From Laccaria trichodermophora (lineage: Eukaryota; Basidiomycota; Agaricomycetes; Agaricales; Hydnangiaceae), in contig JACTVC010000034.1 in the NCBI GenBank assembly GCA_018417955.1, positions 310,001 to 374,000 on the forward strand: DNA of 64,000 nucleotides, written 5' to 3'. The position numbers were made by a program, and so were the translations under genes. Positions 11,718 through 22,686 of this stretch are shown one piece after another. Position 1 is the stretch's first letter, and each line of letters starts with the position of its first letter. Below the pieces are notes generated by a model that ran no database searches, was not told the origin of the DNA, and was given only the letters and a program-made list of their open reading frames with translations.

Positions 11718-12008
11718 GATATCTACCCAGACATTCCCTTGTCTCCCTTTATACTTCTGTAACTACTCTTAACCATTAGGGGGGCTCAGAGGAGTTTGTT
11801 GTCGGACCTGTATACTTTCTTGTTCAATTTTTTTCAGACGAGAACGCTGTATTGTTCCTACCGTGTATCCTGTCAACATGTCACCCGGCACTTACCACCA
11901 CACTATTGACATGCACCTACCATGAGGCTGGAGGCTTCATAATCTCAAGCAACGCCGAGTGAGCGCTCTCCCTCCATTCCATCACAGTTACCCACTTCCC
12001 TTTCCTCT
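11718..12008 (+). promoter_or_regulatory. Copy B 3' flank and conserved 5' block of copy C
   Basis: Starts with the 3' flank shared by copies B, C and D (ACTACTCTTAACCATT, GCTCAGAGGAGT), then from about 11863 the family 5' block with ACCGTGTATCCTGTCAACAT. B and C are therefore direct tandem copies less than 300 bp apart. Confidence 0.45.
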
Positions 12009-13558
12009 ATGGCAGACGATCCTATAACCTCTGTTAAAGGCGAGAAATGTACGTACTATCTCGTCCGCATTCGTCCTATGATGAACATCCCTGACTTTTC
12101 TCTGATAAGCGACTGCGGGTCTGGTCATTACCTCGGACACAGAAATCAGACCATGTGGGCATAAGATCGGTGGTAGAAACCTCATCGTTTGCATCGACGG
12201 TACCGCAAATCAATTTGGAGAGAAGGTAAGCGTTTGCGAGGCTGTCTAGCGGCACTGGCTGACGTTCTTAAAAGAACACAAATGTTATCGAGTTGTACAA
12301 TCGCATCCTCAAGGAGACCGGGAACCAGAAAACTTGGTACAACAGTGGCATCGGGACGTACGCCCGGCCATCTTGGAAATCGTTCAAATATTACCGGCAG
12401 GTGGTTTCTCATAAGATTGATTTGGCGATCGCATGGTGCACTGAGTGGTCACTTTATGTATCTTGGTTTTCTGTTCACCTCTTTCCTCGTTCAGGAAATT
12501 TGAACGAACAGTATTAGGTGCATATCGCTGGTTGTCGGACAATTATGAGCCTGGGGATTGTATATTTCTCTTCGGTGCGTTAGAACAATGTGATTTGTAT
12601 GTCCGTCGATGCTGAGGGATCTACAGGGTTTTCTCGTGGCGCATTCCAAGTCCGCGTACTGTCGGCAATGATCGACAAGGTGTGCTACGTTTTGAGAGCA
12701 TTGGCGGCCCCAAATGAGGTCTTCGTAAAAATCTAGGTCGGGCTGATCCATAAGGGAAATGAGATGCAGATCCCATTGTGCGTTTAAAACATCACATACC
12801 TTATTATTATGCGTTGATCAGTATCAATATTCAGTGCATACGAGCTATATGTAGACCCAAAAAGTGATGAACCATCAACTTCAATGATGGTTGGCCCATC
12901 GCCGCAGACGACACGCACGAGCAGCGCCGAGCGTTTCAAGCAGGCCTTCTCATACGACAATGTCCAAGTGCATTTCCTTGGTGCCTGGTATGTAATGCGT
13001 ACTCTGCCTTTATGGAGCCATACACTTACAATAGGATTTTAAGGGATACTGTCTCGTCCATCGGGATTGCACGCGGAAATAAGATGCTCCCTCGGACGGT
13101 CGATGGGATGAAACATGTCTGCTTCTTCCGTCATGCACTGGCCCTGGACGAGCGACGGGTCAAGTTCTTGCCTGAGTACGCTTATGGAGGTTCATCCAGT
13201 GCCAAACTTCCAGACGACAAGAATTCTTCAAGCGTTGAACATGGATACTATTCGGAAAGGGGGAATGATCAATCCACGAAGAATGGGGGCGAAACTAGCA
13301 AAGTTTTGCCATCCCCAAGCAACAAGGTGCATCGACAAACCGTCGAAGTCTGGTTTGCGGGCACGCATTCGGATATGTAAGTACATTTACCTGTCCACCT
13401 GAGGGTCGGAATTTGTCATGTCTTTACATTTAGAGGAGGCGGGAATGTGCAGAACCCCGGGATGGATCGTAGTAGACCTCCTTTGAGGTGGATGGTGCTT
13501 GAAGCGAGGGCGCTCGGTCTTCGCACAAAACCATTCGAGCGTGAGCTCTCCCGTGACG
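12009..13558 (+). pseudogene. DUF2235-WD40 copy C, 5' part, split by transposon
   Basis: Exons for most of the DUF2235 domain: [73 protein letters not shown] and GLRTKPFERELS. The coding sequence stops being DUF2235-like exactly at 13558, where a KDZ transposon begins, and resumes at 43440 with [13 protein letters not shown]. Copies B and D read straight across this point, so the gene was whole before insertion. The residual parts look well preserved, suggesting a recent hit. Not expected to make a full-length product from this locus. Confidence 0.85.
13552..13558. repeat. Left target-site duplication of KDZ1 (CGTGACG)
   Basis: CGTGACG here is repeated at 43440-43446, immediately outside the right end of the element. 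Removing 13559-43446 restores the contiguous DUF2235 reading seen in copies B and D. Confidence 0.85.
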
Positions 13559-13571
13559 CAGTTATGTTAGT
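13559..13571 (+). repeat. KDZ1 left terminal inverted repeat
   Basis: CAGTTATGTTAGT; pairs with the inverted copy at 43427-43439 with two mismatches. Similarity beyond 13 bp is weak, though both flanks share GC-rich subterminal blocks within 110 bp. Confidence 0.7.
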
Positions 13572-13978
13572 CATCATGGCCCAATAGTGATGGGCCACCC
13601 GGCCCTGACAACGGACCATGTGGCAAGGGCTCAGCCGGCCCGGCCGGATTGATGGCGGAGCCCCAATATGAAAGGGGCGGCCAGACCCTGTACAATCACC
13701 CAGTAACCATGAGGTGGCCGTTAGCAACAATTCCCAGCATGATTGGAGCGGCCAGGTGCAAGCGCTAGCTGCTCCGTCGGGGACCGCTCATGCCCCGGCG
13801 GGGAATCAAATTGAAATGGGTATACAAATTATCGTGTCGCTGAGAGTATGTAAGCTGTAATACGCAGTCACTCTAATACCAATACCTGTACATGAATGGG
13901 GAGGCGAGGCCTGTAAGTTGCTGTTGGTCGTCCAATTTTGGGCTGGCGGGCGGGCATAAACAAACACTGAAGGACAAA

Positions 13979-15743
13979 TTACAGGTCTGGGCTACGCGAA
14001 TCGACAATCATATGTATAAAGTCCTCCCTGGCTGAATGGATCTCATCCTTTACCTCATTCAATACCTCCAAGATCACCTCAGCATTCATTAAGATATCCA
14101 CTTGGTAATCCCGCAAGAAGTCCAATGCATGAACTGTATCCTCCCAGCGGGAGCAAAGATTGTGGACATTTTGAATCCACTTGTCAAGTTCTGCGCTTCT
14201 AAGAGAATCCTTGCAGGGGTTAGTCACCAAAGGTATGATGTAGTGGATCGCCAACCTTGGTCCTGGGGAAGGATAACCTGTCATTTGCCCACTCATGTTG
14301 GGTTATCTCCTGCTCCACACTGGAATGTGTAACCCTCTCAGCAGTCAACAATGGCTCGCAAGGGGGCAGGCCTGCATAGCTTTGAGCCGATTTTGCCTTG
14401 CGGAGGGGACGGTCCAAATTAATGGAGGTGGGTAGAGTGGTGAGGGAAGGTCCAGAACCTGCCTTGGCTGGTGGGGAACGAGTGAGGTCAATAACCCCAG
14501 CAGGGTTTGTCTTTGACGTTGGCTGACGGACACGGGGACGATCCAGGTTGAGATCCAAGTAAGGAGGAGGGAGGGAATGTGAGAGTGGTGGACTTGCAGG
14601 TTCAACTTTGACCTTTCGTGGTCGATCCAAAGTCAATGTGGCCACGTCGGAAAGGAAGACTTGATGTTCCGCCGGCGAGTGGTCTGCCAGAGAGTCAGAC
14701 GCCGTCGGGGTGCCCTCCGCCGAACCACCTGGCAGCATTGGCGTACGAGAGGGGGGATGTCGAAAGTCGATAAATCTGAGAGGGGATGAAAATTTCAGGT
14801 TATAACAGCTAATGAATGAATTGCTTACGGAGGCCTAATTGGACGATCTAAGTTCAAACTTGGCTGGCCCTTCGATTCCGCCGGAGGTTGAACGGGACGG
14901 TCAAGGTTCATGGCAGGATGTTCGGGGGCGGTGGGTTGGCGTTTTGGACGGTCAAGGTTTATGTCTGGCAAAACCTTTTCAAGCACCGCTCGCTTGGCTG
15001 GGCGATCGAGGTTCAGTGAATCATGATATGGTGCCACCGCTGCTGGAGGAGGCTTGTTCTGGCCCTTTGATGCTGCTGAACCTCGCACGGGGCGGTCAAG
15101 GTTCACGGCATGAGCCTGGCCTCCTGGACGATCTAGGACGATGTCCTGTGGATCACCTGCCACCGCAGCTGGCTTGAGTGGGCGATCAAGATTGATCAGC
15201 GGCGGAGGGTGCTTCTCGGCGCTGTGACGTGCTGGACGATCCAAGTTAATCTCGGTCAGAGGATGGTGGGGACGATCCAAAATTAAGGAGCTTGCGTCTG
15301 GGCGTAGATCAGTCTTTTCATGCTGGACGACAATTGTTGAAATCACCTGGTGTCGTTTCCTCCGCCGGAGGGCTGTTAACCGCTCCCCCGTGTGCTGGAC
15401 GGTCCAAGGTGATCTGGGTTAGACGACGGAGAGGACGATCTAGATTCAAATGATCGTGTTCTGGACGATAACGATTCAAGATCAGTGAGTGGAAGTCTGA
15501 AACATTCTGGGTTGAATCACCTTGTGCCACATCCGCCGGAGCACTGTCCAGGGCGTTCCGCCGTGCTGGACGATCCAAACAGATCTCTGTTACACCACTA
15601 ATCTTTGTTACACCACCTTGAGGACGATCCAGATTGACATGACTTGTGTCTGGGAGACAATAATCTTTCAGATTGAAGGATAAAGCGCCAATCTTACCTT
15701 CCATGGCCCCGGAAGCTTTCTTCTCTTCTTTTCTTGCAGCCAT
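13979..15743 (-). CDS. NLDRP-motif repeat protein of KDZ1 (unknown function)
   Basis: Read from ATG 15743 (MAARKEEKK). About 16 copies plus one degenerate copy of an eight-residue motif, [IVLM]-N-L-D-R-P-x-[RK], are spread at 12-40 residue intervals through a Pro/Ala-rich, probably disordered chain. An intron at about 14770-14827 joins LNLDRPIRPP to FIDFRHPP in phase. Between the first block (15743-15340) and the second (15346-14825) the frame changes, which needs a very short intron or reflects a frameshift. The last part (14296-13979, DKWIQNVHNLCSRW, coiled-coil-like) is probably a final exon whose acceptor I could not fix. I know no family with this motif. A multivalent binding scaffold for a partner protein is one guess. 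Confidence 0.6.
14380..15640 (-). repeat. Interspersed 12-16 bp DNA repeat underlying NLDRP motifs
   Basis: On the plus strand the sequence GG-A/G-CG-A/G-TC-C/T-A-A/G-R-T-T is met about 16 times. Conservation is mostly at amino-acid level (third positions vary), so selection on the peptide is more likely than a DNA site, but both remain possible. Confidence 0.6.
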
Positions 15744-15829
15744 TGCGTTACTTAATGAGAAGACTACCAAAATCCGTGAAGTGAATGGGGGAGTGGGGGG
15801 GATGTCCAGAAGCCGAACTGATTACTCCT

Positions 15830-15941
15830 GATGAAGATCAATTGGTATGGCTTTGTTTGTCATGAAGGCCGACGGACAGATTACTGATTGAAGATCAACA
15901 GGTATGGCTTTGTTTGACATGAACGCCGACGGCGTTGTCAC
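15830..15941. repeat. Two-unit 56 bp tandem repeat with CCGACGG
   Basis: Two diverged units, each with GAAGATCAA, GGTATGGCTTTGTTTG and a terminal CCGACGG, lie between the divergent starts at 15743 (minus) and 16040 (plus). Position suggests a shared promoter or a transposase/host factor site. Confidence 0.6.
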
Positions 15942-16039
15942 GTGATGGCGTGACCAATGTTGAACTTTCAAGTTTCCTTTACCGCCGCACACCATCATCC
16001 ACGCACTCCGCACCTCGACACAACAACACACGTCCGACT

Positions 16040-18579
16040 ATGTCGACTATGTCTACTGCATACTACGTTCCACGCACGCCGGAGCTCAACGACGCGCTCG
16101 ACAAGTTCTACAACGCGTTCGTTGACATGCTTGTGGGGAAGATGAGGCCTGAGCAGTTTGTGGATAAACCAGATCTATGGAAGACCATGCTGGCAGCGGT
16201 GAGTCATTTTTTCTATCCATGCAGTGCAGCACTCACATCGTTTTTTGGCAGAGTGCCGTCAATGCAGTGCTGGCGACCTGCGAAGCGGAAACCCCCGAGT
16301 TCGACGCCCTCCTCGAGGAGGTGAAGCGGTTGAGGCCAAAATTCCTAGACCCTTTGGGCCACGTTCCAGCCAAAACCTTCCTCCCTCTCGCCGAGCAGTA
16401 CATCGCGCCCTCCATTCTCCGCAAGTTACACAAACCTCCCAAGTCTGGGATCGAGCTCATGACCGGCGGAGCGACGAAAGTCCCAGCGGGAGGTAAAACC
16501 ACCATTGCCAAACCTGCCACCACCACTAAGGCCCCCACCTCTAAACCCCGTGCAACGACGAAGCCAACCGCTGGCAAGGCGGACGTCGATTCTACGCGGG
16601 CGGCGAGTGCCAACACCGGCGGGGGCAGTGTTCCTCCTAAAGCGACTGTCAAGCGCAACGACTCCCAGGCACCAATCAAACCCCGACCAATTACCAAGAA
16701 GCCGCCGACGTATGTGGAGATTGATCAGGCTGATGAAAGCAGTGGAGAAGAGTTTGAAGAGCAGGAGGAAGAAGAGGAGGAGAGTGAGGAAGAAGAGGAT
16801 GTGGTGGTCGTGAAGAAGGCACGTCGAAAGGTGATCAAGAGCCCGGCGGTCATTACTGATGCGATGGACGCCGGCGGGGACGAGATTGAGTGGTCACAGC
16901 GGGACTTGGAGCAGGAAGAGAAAGACACGGAGTGGCAGGTAGCAGATCGCCGAGACCCATGCGTCACTGACTGGACGACCAAGGACTGTCGCCGCGGCCC
17001 CCTATATTGGGGTTCTTACGAAGAGCCTCTCGCGAAGTCAGGTCCCATCAACAAGCGGGAGCTGGTAGATCGTGACGTCAACCCGCTCGACAAAGATGGG
17101 TTCGCCAAATACGTTCTGGCAGATGTCTACGACGAACCCTGCCGTGCTTGCCGCCTGGCGACAAAGCCTCGGGTTTGTGTCTTCGCAGGGCTGAAGCCTT
17201 GTCCCTTGGGATTGACCGTCGCCACCGAACAAGCCAACGCGGCGGCTTGCGCATATTGCAAGCACATCAAGAGGAAATGCGAGGAGCATGGCCGCAGTCG
17301 GACACGTCAGATTGTCCTCAATCCATTCCACGATCACGCCCCGCCGACGAAAGGGAAGGGCAAGGCAAAGGGGGAGGCAAAGACAAAGGTGGAGACGAAG
17401 GTCAAGGCGGAGACGAAAAAGGCGGAGACGAAAAAGGCGGAGCCAAAGGCCAAGGGGGAGACGAAGAGTACTCCGGCGGGGAAGACTCGAGCGCGACATG
17501 CGCCGACGGAGCAGGAAGTAAGGGAAGTAACAATGGGTAAGTGTTATTTCCCATTTTCTGTTTCTTCGCTAACGGTGAAAGTGACAGGAACTCTTCAATC
17601 ACGACTTATTTCTCTGGAGGGTACTTGCGCGGAATTGGGTAAGAAGGTTGTTGACATGGAGGGCAAGGTGATGAGGGTGGTCAAGTCCAGCGTCGACAAG
17701 ATATTGCTGGATGTGAAGCAGTTGGAGCAGGACCACAAATCCACCAAGACGTATGTCGAGCAGAAGACGTGCTCCGCCATGGAGGCACTCGCCAATTTGG
17801 GCAACGCCGTGCACAAGACCCTGGAGGGGATCGTGGTCACCCTGGATGACGTCCCAGACCAATTGCGGGATGCCCTGCAAAGTGTCGTCGAGCGCCCCGA
17901 CGGAGGCGATGTGGAATCAGCGTTGGCAGGGATAAGAGATATGCAGGCTAGGTGGGCCACCCTCGCTGACCTCGTTGAGCGGGTGGTTCCAAAGGCCAGG
18001 CAGCTGGAGGATGTAGCTGAGGCTTCCACACCACCTCCTGAACGCCCCGCCCCACCATCATCCATACCTCCACAGTCAGAGAGGGGGATGTCTGTTGGTG
18101 ATTCCCTGTCGGCGACTACGTTGGAGCCCCCGGCGGAGGGCAAAGAGGGACCTGTGGACGTCGAGATGTTGGACTTGGATCCGGAGGGGGAAGCTGAAGG
18201 GGAGGCTAAGGGGGACGTTGAGGGTGACGCTGAGGGTGACGCTGAGGGTGAGGGTGAGGGTGAGGCGGAGCATGAGGCGGAGCCTATTGTGGATGCGGCA
18301 GCCACGCCGAAGGAGACTGAGGCGACTCCCGCCACCGTTGAGGTGCCCGCTGAAACGACGGCCAACGAACGCGCAAGCCCTCAAGAGGCATCGAATCCCA
18401 AGCGAAAGCTTGATGATGACGCGGAGGATGCCCCCGTCGAAAAGAAGAAGAAGAAGCCCGCCGCCAGCAAGAAGAAAGCTCCCGCACGTCGTAAAGGTCG
18501 GTCCAAGCCCGCAGATGCTGATGCTTCGCCCCCACAAGAAGACGTAGATGGGGAGGGAGAGCAAGTTGAAGGGGAGTAA
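16040..18579 (+). CDS. Acidic Cys-rich nuclear-type protein of KDZ1
   Basis: Start chosen at ATG 16040 (MSTMSTAYYVPRTPELNDAL); an in-frame ATG at 15935 is possible. Introns at about 16200-16252 and 17537-17587. Domain order: a helical N-terminal domain of about 120 residues; a Lys/Thr/Pro-rich linker; a Glu-rich tract (about 16740-16800); a Cys cluster CRACRLATKPRVC, CPLG, CAYCKHIKRKCE (17145-17283), similar in spacing to atypical fungal Zn-cluster DNA-binding modules; KGE/ETK repeats; a coiled coil after the second intron; an acidic EGEAEG repeat region; and a Lys-rich C-terminus with KKKKKPAASKKK, a likely nuclear signal. Proteins of this layout recur near KDZ transposases in agarics. DNA binding is inferred from the Cys cluster only. 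Confidence 0.75.
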
Positions 18580-18786
18580 AGTTTTTTTTGCATCACCTCT
18601 TTGTGCGTGGGTAAGGCCAGCAGGCGACATTCCAATTTTTATCCATGTATATACCGCCCGGCGGGCGCCTTTTTCTTGCAAGTTCACCCCGCCGGCCTCA
18701 TATAAATATATATACTTTCATACAATGCTCAATAATATCTTGTCCCCGTCGTTGGTGTGATATTTGGAAATGACAGCATAAATAAT

Positions 18787-21150
18787 TTACATTTGAGCTC
18801 CCTTCCTTTTATTGGCCTCTCTCTCTTTTTCTAAACGAAGTTGTGCCGGTGGGGCCACATTGTACTTTCGCTTGGGCGTTCGAGCAGACTTCCTCACAAT
18901 GAAGAGATCGTCCTCTCTATCCAGCTGCGCCTCTGGAGTCTCATCCAGACCTCCATTTGCATTGGCCACTGCCGTTGGCTGTCTTCTTGGTTTCGGCTTG
19001 GGCTTGATTCTCGTTCTCTCTGCATTAGTCTGTCCCCCACCGGTCTCACCTAGAGTATTGCGACTATTGCCGCCGGAGGCAATGTCACTCCCGTCACCGG
19101 CGGTGTTATCTTTACGTCTGTTGCGCGACGATGCAGCTTTTTTTCGTGATGCTTGTTTGTCAGCTGCTTTCCTTTTTCCCTTTTTGTTGTATCTAGGTGG
19201 GAGTGTCTCCAGATCATCATCTGAAACTGGTGGAGACGGAGCCACAAGAGACAGCCGTGATATGAGCGCTCTCCGCCGTTCATGTCTGGTGGCAGGAGTG
19301 TCGGTGGATGGATCAGATGATGGCTCGTCTTCTGAGTATGGTTCGACAGGTCTTTTCTTTTTGCCTTTTCCTAATGGTGGGTCTGATTCAACGTCATGTG
19401 GGGGTAAATGGGGGTTCCCCTCATCGACAGGTGAAAGGTGTGGATCCTGGACTGCATTCTCTTGAATTGATTGACTTTGTATAGGAAGCGGAGGTGTCAC
19501 CGCCGGTGGCAGGTCGATGTCACAAGGCTCAGGCGGAGAATAAGCCGTCGGAGTGATTTCAAGGGGCACCATTGGAGGCCGAACAGACCTGCCTGGTTGA
19601 GAAGATAGCCCACTGCTTTGATTAGATGCAGCTGTATTACTGTCATGGACGCTTGGAGCCTCCGCCTGGGACAGTCTTGCCTCCGCCGGGCATACTTCAG
19701 CTCTCTCCGCCGGGGATCCAGGCAAGCGGGCCGTCGGAGACATGACCGGTGGGGTATCAACTGAATAAACAGAGGGTTTAAGCCTTTCTGCCTCAATGTA
19801 GAAGTTGAATCGAAATGTTTCAGAAGCTCCACCCAAAGCTTGACGTTTTCTCCACAATGCCACAATCTGTCTGCAATCACCCAGCACCATTTTGCTGGGG
19901 TCTTTCACCATGACGTCGGACGGCCACATATCACCATCCCACAACCGAGATTGATGTTTTCCCATCGAGCTCCAGGGAGTGGCGGACTCTTTTCCACACG
20001 CGAGTTGGTAATGAAGAGTCATGAATTCACGGATCATGAGCTGCAACACGGCCGCACTTTCAGACTTCTCCGCCGGAGCATCTGGTAGCACTGGGAATGA
20101 ACCCTCCATTTCAAGCCGCATTCTCTTTTTCTTACGGTCACGGGTAAATTTCTCTGGGTCGGCCGTTACACCTGTATTCAGGGCTGGTAATGTCATGAGA
20201 GTTTAGAAGGACGACGTTTGGAATATCACTCACTTTCGATATGAGCACAGTAAGCTGCCCATGCTTTACATATCTCTTGAACTTCAGTCCTGAACATGGT
20301 TTCAAAGCTCGGAGCCCCCGGCGGGCCAAACTCGGGAGTATGGTCGAGGAACATCCAGTTGGGATCCCCCTTGGAATCGTAGTGTGTTATTAAACCACAA
20401 CTAACAAGGCCTAATTGATAATATTTGACTTTATCCATTTCACGCAACATTTTGTACCCCGACCGCGAAAATAGCCTAAAAGGTAGGTAAGCCGGCGGCG
20501 CAACAGGCCCGGCGGAAGAATGGGACTTACTTTCTTTGAACTTCAATAGGTGGTGACTCATTTGTCCATTTCTTTGCAATGATTTCATAATCTATTCTCT
20601 CGGATGCAGACAGGTTATCCATGAGTAATTTTAAACCTTGTTGGTACTTCCCAAGAAACGCTCATGATCCCGGCGGCGCCCCTCCCGCAAGCTCGACAAC
20701 CTTGGAGTATAATTCTTCCTGTTTCAAATGGCCGACGACGTATTTCAGTGAGATTGGCTTCACATAACCATATCGTCGTACTTGAGGCCGTCGGCCATGG
20801 TTGTAATACCACTCTTTCACTTTCTATGTTGTGTGTCAGAAAGGGGCATAGAAGAAAGCACGAAGAAGTGACTGCTATGGTACCTTTTTTCTAATCCTCC
20901 ATTGTTCCAGAGTGAGCTGTGGTCCCGCTGCCTTGATTAATCTGTATATCTTGAACATCAACAAGTCTTTCCGTTCCTCTTTGCTTTTCGTCGTGAAGTC
21001 ATCCAAATACTCCCTCAAAACCTTCTCTTCTGTAGCTGAAAAGTGCTCGCATCCCCTCTCCACCTGTCGACGCTGACCGGTAGCAGGAGGAACAGTTTCT
21101 GACGGCATTAAAGAAGCAGTGTCCTGGGGGCGGGAAGAAAGGACGTTCAA
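18787..21150 (-). CDS. Long basic KDZ1 companion protein (unknown function)
   Basis: Read from about 21150 (MNVLSSRPQDTAS) to the stop at 18787. First exons: SATEEKVLREYLDDF, then VKEWYYNHGRRPQVRRYG, then KLLMDNLSASERIDYEIIAKKW, then a conserved globular region with MFLDHTPEFGPPGAP, FRTEVQEICKAW. The large last exon (20196-18787) is Ser/Pro-rich and ends in Arg/Lys-rich stretches (KKGKRKAADKQASRKKAASSRNRRK), suggesting a nuclear protein. Introns near 20890-20820, 20532-20478 and 20233-20185 splice in phase. In the second exon the frame meets TGA at 20664-20662 with coding-like sequence on both sides; either a 54 bp weak-donor intron (ending GGGAAG) removes it or it is a true nonsense change. 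No known domain; such proteins accompany KDZ elements. Confidence 0.6.
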
Positions 21151-21511
21151 ACATACACGTTGGCAACCTGCATGCTCCGGTTATATTGGTTGTCCCCGGA
21201 CAGGGCACGATCCAGATTGCCATCTGTGCCTGGGACCTGACCAAATAAGGGTGATGCGCTTTGTGCACGGACCCTCCGCCGGGCGTGCGCAGACCCTGCA
21301 TCCCGACGAACGGCGACGCACTCGCTCTATTGTAAACGCTGTGATCCCAAAATTGGCCAGTGGTAGGAGGATACCCCCATAATAATTATCAGATAGAAAG
21401 CATCCAACAATCTCCGGTTTTCCTGAGTGAACCAAGAAAGTGGTGATTTATGGTTAGAATCTTTATGAAAGCTTGACTACATCATGGTATTCGATAAGAA
21501 ATGAAGCTGAA
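21151..21511. other. Spacer upstream of basic protein gene, no gene seen
   Basis: Between the start of the minus-strand gene and the tandem repeats. No supported open frame on either strand; one CCGCCGG motif at about 21273. Confidence 0.4.
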
Positions 21512-21815
21512 AATTTTATACTCTCGGACAACATATCGTCGGGCATAGCTTGTTCGAACCATACTCTTCCCACCATTCTAGAAATGTATGTCATGGCCCT
21601 CTGGTATGAGTATTCCGTTCAGGCCACCCAAAATGGGGTGCTTTTGTCGTATCTGATGTCAAAAACATGTTATTCCATTTTATACCCTCGGCCAACCTAT
21701 CGTCGGGCATAGCTTCTTCGATGCCCACTGTTTCCACCAGTCTAGAACTGTAGTCATTCCTTTCTAGAGTGAATATTCCATTCAGAGAAGCCGCAATGGG
21801 AGGCGCAAATGTGCC
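21512..21815. repeat. Two-unit tandem repeat, about 165 bp period
   Basis: Units start at about 21512 and 21676: TTTTATACYCTCGG, then CAACMTATCGTCGGGCATAG, then TCTAGAA.TGTA, GAATATTCCRTTCAG-like ends. Diverged by roughly a quarter. Non-coding by frame inspection. Confidence 0.55.
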
Positions 21816-22059
21816 TTTATGGTACCAGCCCTCAAAGAAGGGATAAAACCTATGCACTTGTTCCTCTCGACGAACTGATTCGTAGTGATTGGAGGTCCAG
21901 CTCTGCCAGTTTGCCTATTGTCGTGATTTCAGCTCAATACATGTTTAAGCTCGCACCAGTTCCGCCCGGCGGGGAGGCTTGGTACCCGCCAGGGCACATC
22001 TTTTTTTGCCTTGTGACCTTCAGTGACATGAAAGATGTAATTGGACACGTCTTGTAACG
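21816..22059. other. Spacer before tRNA-like array, no gene seen
   Basis: No supported frame. From about 21995 (ACATCTTTTTTTGCCTTGTG) it begins the larger repeat unit that surrounds each tRNA-like sequence and recurs at about 22260-22320. Confidence 0.4.
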
Positions 22060-22139
22060 TCACCGTGACTGAATGGTTAAATGCAAGCAAGTGCTACCAG
22101 TGTTAGGGGCAGTTCCAGGGTTCGACTCCCACATGGTGA
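22060..22139 (+). repeat. tRNA-Ser-like repeat 1
   Basis: Begins TCACCGTG and ends CATGGTGA, pairing as an acceptor-like stem. An A-box-like TGACTGAATGGTTAA resembles the tRNA-Ser TGGCCGAGTGGTTAA, and GGGTTCGACTCCC is a near-perfect B box. A proper anticodon arm is not evident, so this is a tRNA-derived element rather than a working tRNA. Confidence 0.6.
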
Positions 22140-22326
22140 CCTTCCACCAGTCCCATAATCTTTTGCACGCCGCCGGGGGTGAGTTACAGATGAATGGTCA
22201 GTTCCAGGGTTTTGGAGGCCGGCGGGTGTCAGTGACACATAAATACTGCCCCCCGTCGGGGCCCATCTTTTAATTCATGTTTGTGCGGTGCGACATAAGA
22301 GATGTAATTGAACGTATCTTGCAACG

Positions 22327-22402
22327 TCACCGTGACTGAATGGTCAAATGCACATGCTACAAGCCTTATGGTCAGTTCTTGGGTTCGAATCCCACACGGT
22401 GA
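22327..22402 (+). repeat. tRNA-Ser-like repeat 2
   Basis: TCACCGTG...CACGGTGA gives a perfect 8 bp end pairing. A-box-like TGACTGAATGGTCAA and B box GGGTTCGAATCCC are both present. The best preserved of the three. Confidence 0.65.
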
Positions 22403-22482
22403 TCTCCTGCTGGTGCCATAATCTTTTACATGCCGCCAGGGGTGAGTGACACAAATGCTGCAATGAAAATTGGTTTTCAACG

Positions 22483-22546
22483 TCGCCGTGACTGAGTGGT
22501 TAAATGCTGATGTGGTCAGTTCCAGGGTTCAACTCCCGCACGGCGA
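22483..22546 (+). repeat. tRNA-Ser-like repeat 3 (shortened)
   Basis: TCGCCGTG...CACGGCGA: the changes in the two ends compensate (A to G with T to C), so pairing is retained. A-box-like TGACTGAGTGGTTAA is closest to true tRNA-Ser; the middle is shortened and the B box reads GGGTTCAACTCCC. Confidence 0.6.
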
Positions 22547-22686
22547 ATTGCAATTCTCTCATTTCGCTTTTTTTGACCTGACATGAGGCCAGTGGTCACA
22601 TGTCTTCATGCACAGCCATACGCCGGTGGAGGTTACCCATGTGATCCACGAGGCGGCACAGCCACATCCCGCCGGCAATCAGTACG

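Noticed and set aside
14380..15640. NLDRP DNA repeats as a CRISPR array or promoter operator array
   Set aside because: Spacing is irregular, silent positions vary and the peptide is conserved, so a coding repeat is the simpler reading.
17595..18365. 256-codon Ser-rich frame antisense to the acidic Cys-rich gene
   Set aside because: Low-complexity shadow of the plus-strand acidic repeats and coiled coil; the plus strand has domains and in-phase introns.
22060..22546. Functional tRNA-Ser genes
   Set aside because: Anticodon arms are missing or malformed and repeat 3 is too short; only the ends and box-like regions are tRNA-like.
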